Shown here piece by piece: positions 16,926 through 25,666 of a DNA stretch of 64,000 nt (position 1 is its first letter; every line of letters starts with the position of its first letter). The position numbers and the translations under genes are program-made. The stretch lies in assembly GCF_000331025.1 (NCBI RefSeq), contig NC_020055.1, positions 981,870 to 1,045,869 of the forward strand, written 5' to 3'. This stretch comes from Maridesulfovibrio hydrothermalis AM13 = DSM 14728 (GTDB lineage: Bacteria > Desulfobacterota > Desulfovibrionia > Desulfovibrionales > Desulfovibrionaceae). The notes under the pieces are model-generated. The model did no database searches. It was given only the letters and a program-made list of their open reading frames with translations, and was not told the origin of the DNA.

Positions 16926-19049
16926 ATGAACTTACTAAGTAATATGAAGGTAGGAGTAAGAATAGGATTACTGGCAGCCATTCTGCTCCTTCTGATGGTC
17001 GCCTCTGCCGGCATCGGTCTCAACCTGACAGCAAGCTCAAACAGTGGCCTTGAAACTGTATACCTCGACCGGATCGTCCCGCTAAAACAGTTAAAAATCA
17101 TCTCTGATGAGTATGCCGTAAACGTTGTGGATACTTCCCACAAAGTCCGCAGCGGAGCTTTGACCTGGAGTCAGGGAATTCATAATCTGGATGTTGCACA
17201 AAAAAAGATAGCCCATGAGCTTGAAGCATATTTAGCAACAGAACTTGTTCAGGATGAAGTTGACTTAGTTAAAGAAATCAAACCGCTTCTGGTCAAAGCA
17301 GATGCATCGATCAAGCTTCTGCGGTCCATTTTCGAATCCCACAATACAGAAAAACTTGTTTCATATATCAATAAGGAACTTTACCCGGTCATCGACCCAG
17401 TGACCGAAGTTATTGCACGGCTTATTGATGTGCAGCTTGTTGTGGCAAGTCAGGTTTACAGTAAAGCAGAAGCCACATTCCACGGCGGACAGCAAGTGAT
17501 GATATTCATCATTATCTCAGCAGTCATTCTTGCTATTCTCATTACTTTTTTTATCGGCCGTTCTTTGACCAGCCAACTTGGCGGAGAACCACAAACGATC
17601 CAGCACATTGCTTCTCGTATTGCAGCCGGTGATCTTAAAGCGGCCAGCGAAATTAACAGAAGCAAGGCTCAGGGCGTCAGCAAAGCCATGCTTGAAATTA
17701 ATGACAGCCTTACATCTATCTCGCAGGAACTTGAATCTGCCGTGGGGAAAATAAGACTTGGTGAACTGCGCTTTCGCGGTGATGCAAATCAACTTTCCGG
17801 CTTTTTTGCCGCAATCATGGATAACAGCAACAACCTTGCAGACTCACTGGTGAATTATCTTGACGATATTGCCAACCCCATTACTTGTTTTAGCATTAAT
17901 CAGGAAACCTTGTTCATGAATAAAGCAAGTACCGATTCTACTGATCTTACCCCCGCTCAGAGCAGCAGAGAAAAATGCATCAAATTCTTTCAGAATTCAG
18001 GGTGCAGCGGAAGCAATTGCCCCAATTATGAAACGATCCTGAACGGTACTGATTTAAGCAGCAAGGAGATGCACGATAACTCCGACATAACAGTCTCCTA
18101 CACAGGTATCCCTATAGTAGATGAGAATGAGAACCTTACCGGAATATTTGAAATCCTCGTTGATCAGACGGCTGTAGTCGGTATGCAGCGCAAGATTGCA
18201 AACCTTGCTGAACAGGCATCAACTATATCTGAACGGCTTTCATCATCCGCTTCTGATCTCAGTAATCAGGTAGATGAAGCCAGCGGCGGAGCACAAATTC
18301 AAAGTGCAAGAACAGCAGAGACCGCTACGGCTATGGAAGAAATGAATGCCACGGTACTTGAAGTGGCACAGAACGCAGGAAGAGCTGCGGATAACACCAA
18401 TTTAACCAAAGACAAAGCCTTACATGGTGCTGATGTTGTAGAAAAAGTTGTAGATGCAATCGGTGAAGTACAGCGACAGGCAGATTCCTTAAAAGTTGAC
18501 ACGGAAGAAATGGGCAAACAAGCTGAAGCCATCGGTAACATTATTGAAGTCATCAGTGATATTGCAGACCAGACCAACCTTCTGGCTCTAAATGCCGCGA
18601 TTGAAGCGGCCCGTGCCGGTGAAGCCGGACGAGGCTTTGCTGTTGTTGCTGATGAAGTCCGCAAGCTGGCAGAAAAAACCATGACAGCAACCACAGAAGT
18701 AAATAATGCTATCAGTGCTATTCAGGATTCAAGCCGCAAGAACATTATATCAACTGAATCTGCCGCTAAAACTGTTGGCAAAAGCACCGAACTGGCAAAT
18801 CAGGCCGGTGACGTGTTAAAAGAAATCGTCGCTTTTTCAGACAGTTCATCCGAACAAGTGCAGTCAATTGCCGCGGCTTCCGAGCAACAGTCAGCAACGG
18901 CTGAAGAAATCACCCGTTCAACAGAAGAAGTTGATAAAATATCACAGGAAACAAGCTCTGCCATGAATGAGGCAGCCCGTTCAGTCGATGAAATTGCAAC
19001 AATGACCAGAGAACTTGATAAGCTGGTTCAAGCTATGGTTTCCAGCTGA
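16926..19049 (+). CDS. methyl-accepting chemotaxis protein with 4-helix-bundle sensor and Cys-containing PAS-like domain
   Basis: A 707-residue chemoreceptor. A first membrane helix lies at about 11-33, a helical periplasmic sensor of the four-helix-bundle type at 35-188, and a second membrane helix at 191-213. A HAMP region and a PAS-like domain (about 300-420) follow, with Cys351, Cys360 and Cys365 in [16 protein letters not shown]. The signalling helices carry the intact tip [19 protein letters not shown]. The cytoplasmic domain could sense redox state or bind a metal or cofactor, but this is inference. GGGGGA precedes the ATG at 16926, and a strong bidirectional terminator follows. Confidence 0.9.
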   Translation: MNLLSNMKVGVRIGLLAAILLLLMVASAGIGLNLTASSNSGLETVYLDRIVPLKQLKIISDEYAVNVVDTSHKVRSGALTWSQGIHNLDVAQKKIAHELEAYLATELVQDEVDLVKEIKPLLVKADASIKLLRSIFESHNTEKLVSYINKELYPVIDPVTEVIARLIDVQLVVASQVYSKAEATFHGGQQVMIFIIISAVILAILITFFIGRSLTSQLGGEPQTIQHIASRIAAGDLKAASEINRSKAQGVSKAMLEINDSLTSISQELESAVGKIRLGELRFRGDANQLSGFFAAIMDNSNNLADSLVNYLDDIANPITCFSINQETLFMNKASTDSTDLTPAQSSREKCIKFFQNSGCSGSNCPNYETILNGTDLSSKEMHDNSDITVSYTGIPIVDENENLTGIFEILVDQTAVVGMQRKIANLAEQASTISERLSSSASDLSNQVDEASGGAQIQSARTAETATAMEEMNATVLEVAQNAGRAADNTNLTKDKALHGADVVEKVVDAIGEVQRQADSLKVDTEEMGKQAEAIGNIIEVISDIADQTNLLALNAAIEAARAGEAGRGFAVVADEVRKLAEKTMTATTEVNNAISAIQDSSRKNIISTESAAKTVGKSTELANQAGDVLKEIVAFSDSSSEQVQSIAAASEQQSATAEEITRSTEEVDKISQETSSAMNEAARSVDEIATMTRELDKLVQAMVSS

Positions 19050-19072
19050 TTATCCTTAATTCGGAAAGAAAA

Positions 19073-19108
19073 AAAACCGCAATACTTTTTGTATTGCGGT
19101 TTTTTTTA
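19073..19108. terminator. bidirectional terminator between convergent genes
   Basis: AACCGCAATAC pairs with GTATTGCGGTT across TTTTT, with an A run on the left and a T run on the right, so it can stop transcription from both the chemoreceptor (+) and the amidohydrolase (-). Confidence 0.9.
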
Positions 19109-19120
19109 TGAAACCTGAGA

Positions 19121-20239
19121 TTAAACTCTCTCCCGTTCTGCCAACTTTTTGCGCACCCTTTCAGGCAAGGTGGACAGGTAGTTATCACGGGCCACTTTTT
19201 TTGCTGTATCTTTCGGCAGATTATCGAGCAGCGTGTAGTATTTTCTAATATTAAAAGCGTAGTTCTTAAAATTACCGACTGCGTCGCTTCCAATCATAAA
19301 TTTATCTGGAAAACTATTTATCAGCTCCAGCCAGCAAGACTTGACTTCATACATATGCCTGCCGTCGGTAATAAAATCCTCATAGACAATCCAGGACAGG
19401 TCAATCCACAGATTGCTATACTGGCTGAGCATTTTGCCAAGCATTTCAGTATATTTATCCTGATCCACGTCCAGATAGCGACTGAGTCCGGCATGCGCCC
19501 ATGTTATTCTTGTTTCGGGATGCTTTTTAAGGGCATCTTCAACCTCATAAACATAGACTGGGTTATCCAGTTTATTTCTTGAAGTGCAGTTATTGTGCAG
19601 GCAGACCGGAAGATCTTTTCGGGCAGCCAGTTCATAAACAGGGTCCAATGCTACATGATTGGCGCGTGCTCTCTCCCCATAAGTCAGGTTGGTAAGATCA
19701 TCGCGATGACCGAATATTTCACCGATACCCTCCCACAGGTCACCATACTGCGTAATCATACGCTTCACATGCTCCACACCATATTTATCCGTCGGGTTAA
19801 AGGCGCAGATATATGGATGAAAACGATAACGTTCAGCTTCCGGAATAGTCTCAACAGTTTCCGCCACATAATAATCCGTGGCAGAATACCAATAAGTACG
19901 GGAGTTGTTATCCAGATAATATTTAGGCGGAACCGGATCGTCCTTATTCCACTTTTTAATCAGCGGCATGCCGGACATCATGATATGCTCCACTCCGTTT
20001 CCATTCATATTACGAAGCAGGGCGTTCAGCCCTTCGGTATCCTGCAAAAAATCAACGTAATGAAAATGCGAATCTGAAACCATGTACTTCGGCGTTCCAT
20101 TCATAAACCATTCTGGATCAGCCTGAACTTTTTTGCGGATAACATTACTGCCGCCACATCCGGTAAGAGTAAAAATCCCCTGTACAGAGCAAACCACTGT
20201 CCCCGTTGATACAAGTTTTAAAAACTTCCGGCGATCCAT
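19121..20239 (-). CDS. exported TIM-barrel amidohydrolase (Amidohydro_2-like) with Tat-type signal
   Basis: A 372-residue protein. It begins DRRKFLKLVS, a Tat-like twin-arginine motif, followed by a hydrophobic stretch and LTGC, a possible lipobox, so it may be an exported lipoprotein. The body has features of amidohydrolase-2 enzymes: an early metal-site-like DSHFHYVD, AFNPTDKYG, VCLHNN, ITWAHAG and a late IGSDAVGNF. Such enzymes hydrolyse or decarboxylate small ring or acid substrates. No substrate is suggested by the neighbours, which appear to be transcribed alone. Confidence 0.75.
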   Translation of the reverse strand: MDRRKFLKLVSTGTVVCSVQGIFTLTGCGGSNVIRKKVQADPEWFMNGTPKYMVSDSHFHYVDFLQDTEGLNALLRNMNGNGVEHIMMSGMPLIKKWNKDDPVPPKYYLDNNSRTYWYSATDYYVAETVETIPEAERYRFHPYICAFNPTDKYGVEHVKRMITQYGDLWEGIGEIFGHRDDLTNLTYGERARANHVALDPVYELAARKDLPVCLHNNCTSRNKLDNPVYVYEVEDALKKHPETRITWAHAGLSRYLDVDQDKYTEMLGKMLSQYSNLWIDLSWIVYEDFITDGRHMYEVKSCWLELINSFPDKFMIGSDAVGNFKNYAFNIRKYYTLLDNLPKDTAKKVARDNYLSTLPERVRKKLAERERV

Positions 20240-20305
20240 TTAAGCTCCTGTTTTCAGCGTGCGACCAGTCAAAATACAAACACCTGCAAACAACTCCCCC
20301 ATTAT

Positions 20306-20737
20306 CTATTGCTGAAGTCTCCATACGCCGTCATCGCTGCGGCATGCTTTGGCCATAATCTGTTCGCCACCGTCTTCAGTAATTGTGACATCGCGGCAGA
20401 CCTGCCCTTGCTTGACATATGCAGGAGAAGGAGCAGCACTGTATGATTTTCCAGTATCAGGGTTTGTCCATGAAGACGTCTGACCGGAAGCATTGTTTTC
20501 CAGAGTTTTAGAGATCTGCTGTTCATCAGATTTATCCCACTCATTACCCACGATATAGCCCATCAACATACCTACACCGGCCCCGATAGCGGCTCCTGAA
20601 GCTTTATTTTTAAAGGTCAAAGCTCCGATGGTCGCACCGGCAAGCGCGCCGATTCCGGCACCGGTCTGAGCTTTATTGGCACAGCCACTTGCTGCAAAAA
20701 GAAAACACACGATTAGCAAAGGGATCAATTTCTTCAT
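20306..20737 (-). CDS. glycine-zipper lipoprotein (17-kDa antigen type)
   Basis: A 143-residue protein with lipoprotein signal LFAASGC (Cys19). It is followed by a glycine-zipper hairpin (TGAGIGALAGATIGALTF then GAAIGAGVGMLMGYIVG, about 25-64), which inserts into or lines a membrane. The C-terminal 60 residues contain two Cys and resemble the surface-antigen domain of Rickettsia 17-kDa-like proteins (GKSYSAAPSPAYVKQGQVCRDVTI). It probably sits in the outer membrane. Function is unknown beyond envelope structure. Confidence 0.8.
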   Translation of the reverse strand: MKKLIPLLIVCFLFAASGCANKAQTGAGIGALAGATIGALTFKNKASGAAIGAGVGMLMGYIVGNEWDKSDEQQISKTLENNASGQTSSWTNPDTGKSYSAAPSPAYVKQGQVCRDVTITEDGGEQIMAKACRSDDGVWRLQQ

Positions 20738-20806
20738 CTCAAAAACTCCTGATCATAAATTTTTAACAGATTAATATCATAAGCAAAGCCCAAGGTCATC
20801 CGCCAT

Positions 20807-20840
20807 AAGAAAAAGCTCCTCCGGCAGACACCGGAGGAGC
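20807..20840 (-). terminator. terminator of the methyltransferase gene
   Basis: GCTCCTCCGG (20815-20824) and CCGGAGGAGC (20831-20840) pair perfectly. Read on the minus strand the stem is followed by TTTTTCTT. Confidence 0.85.
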
Positions 20841-20849
20841 AAACTATAA

Positions 20850-21638
20850 CTACTCTGTATCCCTGAAACATTCCTGCTTCAGGGCTTTTCTTTTAGCCGA
20901 AGACACAGCCGAGGGCATATGTTTCCATGCGTGCAGCGGATTTAACGGTCTGCGATTGCTAAAATCCACCCTGCAACCGGTAAAAGCACCTACGTAAGGA
21001 GGATACACAAACCCGTTAAGCTGCTTCCACGGTACCTGTTTTTTCCAGCTCCACATCGGACCGGGCAGCACAGAACGGGTCACCACAGGTTTATAGCCGG
21101 TCCCCTCTTTTATTGCCCTGCTCATTTCAGATGGTGAAAACCACTTGGCTTTACGCAAAGTACTCTCAGAAGCCCAGGTCCACATTTTACCATGAGTTAA
21201 AAAATAAATAGAATGGCGATTGAGAAATCCCACCAGAACACCGCCCGCAGAAACCCTTGCAGCTTCACTGAGCATTGCATCGGGGTCGGAACAGAATTCA
21301 AGCACGGTCCAAAGAACCGTAAAGTCGAACTCATTATCATCAAAAGGAAGAATCTCCCCGTTACAAAGATAAAGCGAAGCACGCTTACCAAGCCTTTTAC
21401 GCGCAGCCTCAAGCATTACCGGAGAATGATCCACTCCGCTGATATCAAAGCCGCAACGATAAAGGTGCTCCAAAAAAAGACCGGTCCCGCAGCCCACCTC
21501 AAGCAGCTTTCTCTTACGGCGGGGCCAACCGGAAATAAGATGATCCATCAGGTTCACTTCCTGCTCAAGCGCAAAACGCCCCGCAGGTGTCTTGAACCAT
21601 TCATCAAATTTTTCAGCGTCAAAGCCGTCCCAGACCAT
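20850..21638 (-). CDS. class I SAM-dependent methyltransferase
   Basis: A 262-residue methyltransferase of the Methyltransf_11 type. Motif I is LLEVGCGTGLFLEHLY (about 40-55), with a GVDHSPVMLEAARKRLG acidic loop, and the post-motif region FDFTVLWTVLEFCSDPDAML. The C-terminal 80 residues contain several Trp and aromatic positions near KMWTWASES and WSWKKQVPW. The substrate is unknown. It is transcribed alone, with a terminator 10 bases after the stop. Confidence 0.8.
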   Translation of the reverse strand: MVWDGFDAEKFDEWFKTPAGRFALEQEVNLMDHLISGWPRRKRKLLEVGCGTGLFLEHLYRCGFDISGVDHSPVMLEAARKRLGKRASLYLCNGEILPFDDNEFDFTVLWTVLEFCSDPDAMLSEAARVSAGGVLVGFLNRHSIYFLTHGKMWTWASESTLRKAKWFSPSEMSRAIKEGTGYKPVVTRSVLPGPMWSWKKQVPWKQLNGFVYPPYVGAFTGCRVDFSNRRPLNPLHAWKHMPSAVSSAKRKALKQECFRDTE

Positions 21639-21774
21639 ATCTGACCACCTTTAATAATTTAATCCGTTCAGTTCACCGGGCTACATATATAAAGATAAAC
21701 AGCAAGTTTGATATGGTCAAACCTTATCGCTGCTGATCATGTTTTTAACTCTGAGACAAGTGCTGTCGTAAGCG

Positions 21775-21818
21775 AAAAAAAGACCTGAAACCGGTCGAAT
21801 GGTTTCAGGTCTTTTTCA
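21775..21818. terminator. terminator of the peroxiredoxin gene
   Basis: AGACCTGAAACC and GGTTTCAGGTCT form a perfect 12-base stem with an eight-base loop, flanked by A and T runs; usable on either strand. Confidence 0.85.
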
Positions 21819-21882
21819 GGTATTCTTGAGGGGGGTTAAAGCATCAACTTAGACTGTAATCAGATGACACTTTTTTAAAGAG

Positions 21883-22521
21883 TTAGCACTCTTCGTTAAG
21901 CTGTTCGTAAACCTTTCCTACCAGTTTTTCGGAAGGAGTGAGGGTTTTGTCACCGGGAGTCCACCTTGCTGGGCAGGCTTCTGCCGGATGATCTTTGAGA
22001 TATACATTTGCTTCAACTTTGCGCAGCAGCTCTTCAGCGTTACGACCCACATTGTAGAAGTTAACTTCGGAGGAGACGAGAACTCCATCAGGATTGATGA
22101 TAAAAGTTCCGCGCAATGCGAGACCTGTCGCAGGATCATATACGCCGAAATAGTCAGAAACTTCGCCGGTGGGATCTGCCGCCATTTTATATTTTACATC
22201 CTGAAGCAGTCTTTCATCTGTTTTCCATGCAAGGTGCACAAACTTGGTATCGGTGGAAACAGAGACCACTTCGCAGCCCAGTTTTTCAAGCTCCGCATGT
22301 TTCTGAGCAAGATCAGCAAGCTCAGTCGGGCAGACAAAAGTAAAATCTGCAGGGTAGAAGAAAAGGATCAGCCATTTGCCGGCTTTTTTTACTTCTTCAA
22401 ATTTAACTTCGCAAAATCCGCAATCTTCAGGATCGAACGCTTCCATAACAAATTCAGGAACGGGTTCGCCGATGCATGCCGCTGATGTCAATTCTTCAGT
22501 ACCTTTGTGTCCACAACTCAT
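21883..22521 (-). CDS. typical 2-Cys peroxiredoxin (AhpC/TSA)
   Basis: A 212-residue thiol peroxidase. The peroxidatic Cys64 lies in ADFTFVCPTELAD and the resolving Cys183 in HPAEACPARWTPGD, with the usual C-terminal tail. It reduces hydrogen peroxide and organic peroxides. No AhpF or thioredoxin reductase gene is adjacent, so a thioredoxin-type donor is likely. A good promoter and an overlapping palindrome upstream suggest regulated, perhaps peroxide- or iron-responsive, expression. It is monocistronic. Confidence 0.92.
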   Translation of the reverse strand: MSCGHKGTEELTSAACIGEPVPEFVMEAFDPEDCGFCEVKFEEVKKAGKWLILFFYPADFTFVCPTELADLAQKHAELEKLGCEVVSVSTDTKFVHLAWKTDERLLQDVKYKMAADPTGEVSDYFGVYDPATGLALRGTFIINPDGVLVSSEVNFYNVGRNAEELLRKVEANVYLKDHPAEACPARWTPGDKTLTPSEKLVGKVYEQLNEEC

Positions 22522-22592
22522 TTTATATCTCCTGTAATTTTAAAATTTAAAATCTGTATTTTCAAAACATCTTTTTCTAATGCGTTGAATGA

Positions 22593-22631
22593 AGATTAGG
22601 TAAAACTTGATTTCATGTCAACGATAATCGT
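22593..22631 (-). promoter_or_regulatory. promoter and candidate operator of the peroxiredoxin gene
   Basis: On the minus strand TTGACA (22621-22616), a 17-base spacer and TAATCT (22598-22593) form a good sigma-70 promoter. The 11-base palindrome ACGATAATCGT (22621-22631) abuts the -35. It is loosely similar to Fur/PerR sites, but is shorter than their consensus. Confidence 0.55.
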
Positions 22632-22763
22632 AATCTTTCTCGTTATTTTTTTAACACACTGTTTTTATAAGATATTCATATTTAAGATACATTACATCTA
22701 TTATTGATTTTGGATGTCATTTTAGGTAATTTCCACAGATCATAACCTATATGGAGATAATTA

Positions 22764-25649
22764 ATGACCAAATTACATGGTTTTAAAGAGATATCACGCG
22801 AATACCTGACTGAGCTTAACGGTGAAGCCGTTATATACGAGCATGAAAAAACCGGCGGACGTGTTCTGTCAGTAATAAATAATGATGAGAATAAAACTTT
22901 TGGCATCAGTTTCCGCACTCCCCCTGAAAACAGCACCGGACTTCCCCATATACTGGAGCACTCAGTGCTTTGCGGATCTAGAAAGTATCCCGTCAAGGAA
23001 CCTTTTGTAGAGCTTTTAAAATGCTCACTGCAAACTTTCCTCAATGCCATGACCTACCCCGATAAAACGGTCTACCCTGTTGCCAGCCCCAATGAACAGG
23101 ATTTCCGGAATCTGGTCGGTGTATATCTTGATGCTGTCTTTTTTCCAAACCTGACCCCCAACACACTGATGCAGGAAGGATGGCATTATGTTCCTGAGGA
23201 AGACGGCTCTCTCAGCTATAAGGGCGTTGTTTTCAACGAAATGAAAGGGGCTTACTCTTCACCGGACAGCCTCCTTTATGAATATACCCAGAATTCTTTA
23301 TTCCCGGATGTTACTTACGGCCTTGATTCCGGCGGCAACCCTGAAGTCATCCCTGATTTGACCTTCAGTGAATTCATGGAATTTCACGAAAAGTACTATC
23401 ATCCGTCTAACTCCTATGCTTTCTTCTACGGGGATGACGATCCAGAGCATCGTCTTGTTATGCTTGATGAATATTTTTCACAGTTTGAAAGAATCAACCC
23501 TGAATCTGAAATAGGCGTTCAAGCTCCGTTTGATGCACCTGTCGCGCTCAACAAAAAATACGCTGTCTCAGATGAAGGAAGCCAGAAAGCCATGTTTACG
23601 GTGAACTTCGGCATCGGCCGTCCCCGCGAAACCATGATGGACCTTGAACTTGGAATTCTGGAGCAGATCCTTATCGGTCTGCCCTCATCCCCTTTGCGCA
23701 AAGCACTCAACGATTCCGGACTGGGAGAAGATCTTGCTGGAGTCGGCCTTGAAGATGAACTTCGCCAGCTTTATTTCTCCACCGGCCTGAAAGGCATTGA
23801 GGCTGAAGATGCTCCCAAGGTTGAAGAGCTTATTTTCGCGACCCTTAAAGACCTCGTTGAAAAGGGTGTTGAGCGGGAGGACATTGATGCAGCTGTAAAC
23901 ACAATTGAATTTCACCTGCGTGAAAACAACACCGGATCATATCCGCGCGGCCTGTCAGTTATGATCACCGCTCTCACTTCATGGTTATATGATGCGCATC
24001 CTCTGGAGTATGTGCGCTATGAAAAACCTATAGCGGACCTTAAGAAACGCATCGAGAAAGGTGAGAAAATATTCGAACCACTTATTGAAGAACTCTTTTT
24101 AAACAACAATTACCGTTCTACCGTTCTTATGGTCCCTGATACTGAAGTCGGCCCTGCACGTGAAGCCCGCGAAAAAAGCAAACTTGAAAAAGCGCGTTCA
24201 GCAATGAGCGATCAGGAATATAAGTCCGTTGTGAATAAAGCAAAAGAGCTGCAGGAAGAACAGGAGGCCCCTGATTCTCCTGAAGATCTGGATTCTATTC
24301 CACGCCTTAAAGTGGCCGACCTTGACAGGGAAGGAAAAGAGATTGTCTGCGAAGAAAAAGGCGAACTGCTTTTCCACGACTTAGACACCAACGGTATCAT
24401 CTACCTTGATCTAGCCTTCGACTTTGCAGGACTGCCGGACAGGCTGCTGCCCTACCTGCCCATTTTCGGACGGGCTTTGCTCCAAACCGGAACCAGATCC
24501 ACTGATTTCGTGACCATGACCAGACGCATGGCAGCCAAAACAGGAGGCATATCCCCCGGAACCATTGTTTCCGCCAAACACGGCACTCACGAAACCGCAA
24601 CCCGTTTTTTGCTGCGCGGCAAGGCCACAGCTGAAAGAGCAGCAGATCTGCTGGAAATAATAAGCGAACTGCTGCTTGAGGCTTCTCTGGATAACAAGGA
24701 CCGCATACGCCAGCTTGTGCTTGAATCCAAAGCACGCATGGAGCAGAACTTAATTCCATCCGGTCACATAATGGCTGCTACACGCATGAAAGCCCGTTTC
24801 AACGAGGCTGGATTGATCAACGAACTCATGAACGGTATATCCGGCCTTGAATTCCTGCGCACTCTGGCTGAACGGGTCGAAACTGATTTTGATTCCGTGG
24901 TTGCAGATCTCGAAGAAATTCGCTCCATGATCTTAAATCAGGCTAATCTTCTTTCCAACGTAACTCTGGACGGCAAGAATTTCAGCACCATTGAAACAGC
25001 CATCTCCGGCATGAGAGCCGCCCTTCCCGCAGGAAAATGCAGCGCAGCCAAGCGCAACATGCTCACTTTTCCTAAAGCGGAAGGACTCTGCATCCCGGCA
25101 CAGGTCAACTATGTTGCCAAGGGTACTAACGTATATGAACACGGTTACGAGTATTCCGGCGCAGCACATATCATCAGCCGTTATCTGCGTACCGGATATC
25201 TCTGGGATAAAGTCCGTGTGCAGGGCGGGGCCTATGGCTCATTCTCCATGTTTGACCGCAGTTCCGGCAGCCTGAGCTTCGTATCCTATCGCGATCCCAA
25301 CCTGATCCGCACTCTCGACACCTATGACGGGGTTGCAGATTACCTGGAAAACATTGAAATTAATAACGATGAGCTTGAAAAAGCTATTTTAGGCGGGATA
25401 GGAGATATCGACAGCTACATGCTGCCCGATGCCAAAGGGTATACATCTATGACACGCTACTTAAGCGGAGAGGATGCAGCATTCAGGCAATCCATACGTG
25501 ATCAGGTGCTCGGTTGCAGCCAGCAGGATTTCCGTGATTTCGCAGCCGCCGCTAAGTCGGTAGCTAAACACGGTGATATTGTTGTGATCGGCAGCAAAAA
25601 GTCTATGGAAGAATCCGGACTTGATATGAAACTGGTGGACGTGCTTTAA
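22764..25649 (+). CDS. M16C presequence-protease-like zinc metallopeptidase
   Basis: A 961-residue peptidase of the M16C (PreP/falcilysin/Cym1) family, which forms a closed chamber that degrades short unstructured peptides. The inverted zinc motif HILEH is at 62-66 within GLPHILEHSVLCGSRKYPVKEP, a sequence characteristic of PreP. The distal Glu follows in VFNEMKGAYSSPDSL. The C-terminal half has the usual RYLRTGYLWDKVRVQGGAYG block. No signal peptide is seen, so it is probably cytoplasmic. GGAGATAATTA precedes the ATG. It converges with the asparagine synthase gene, whose stop is 17 bases away. Confidence 0.93.
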   Translation: MTKLHGFKEISREYLTELNGEAVIYEHEKTGGRVLSVINNDENKTFGISFRTPPENSTGLPHILEHSVLCGSRKYPVKEPFVELLKCSLQTFLNAMTYPDKTVYPVASPNEQDFRNLVGVYLDAVFFPNLTPNTLMQEGWHYVPEEDGSLSYKGVVFNEMKGAYSSPDSLLYEYTQNSLFPDVTYGLDSGGNPEVIPDLTFSEFMEFHEKYYHPSNSYAFFYGDDDPEHRLVMLDEYFSQFERINPESEIGVQAPFDAPVALNKKYAVSDEGSQKAMFTVNFGIGRPRETMMDLELGILEQILIGLPSSPLRKALNDSGLGEDLAGVGLEDELRQLYFSTGLKGIEAEDAPKVEELIFATLKDLVEKGVEREDIDAAVNTIEFHLRENNTGSYPRGLSVMITALTSWLYDAHPLEYVRYEKPIADLKKRIEKGEKIFEPLIEELFLNNNYRSTVLMVPDTEVGPAREAREKSKLEKARSAMSDQEYKSVVNKAKELQEEQEAPDSPEDLDSIPRLKVADLDREGKEIVCEEKGELLFHDLDTNGIIYLDLAFDFAGLPDRLLPYLPIFGRALLQTGTRSTDFVTMTRRMAAKTGGISPGTIVSAKHGTHETATRFLLRGKATAERAADLLEIISELLLEASLDNKDRIRQLVLESKARMEQNLIPSGHIMAATRMKARFNEAGLINELMNGISGLEFLRTLAERVETDFDSVVADLEEIRSMILNQANLLSNVTLDGKNFSTIETAISGMRAALPAGKCSAAKRNMLTFPKAEGLCIPAQVNYVAKGTNVYEHGYEYSGAAHIISRYLRTGYLWDKVRVQGGAYGSFSMFDRSSGSLSFVSYRDPNLIRTLDTYDGVADYLENIEINNDELEKAILGGIGDIDSYMLPDAKGYTSMTRYLSGEDAAFRQSIRDQVLGCSQQDFRDFAAAAKSVAKHGDIVVIGSKKSMEESGLDMKLVDVL

Positions 25650-25666
25650 GGCAGCGTCCGCCGGCC

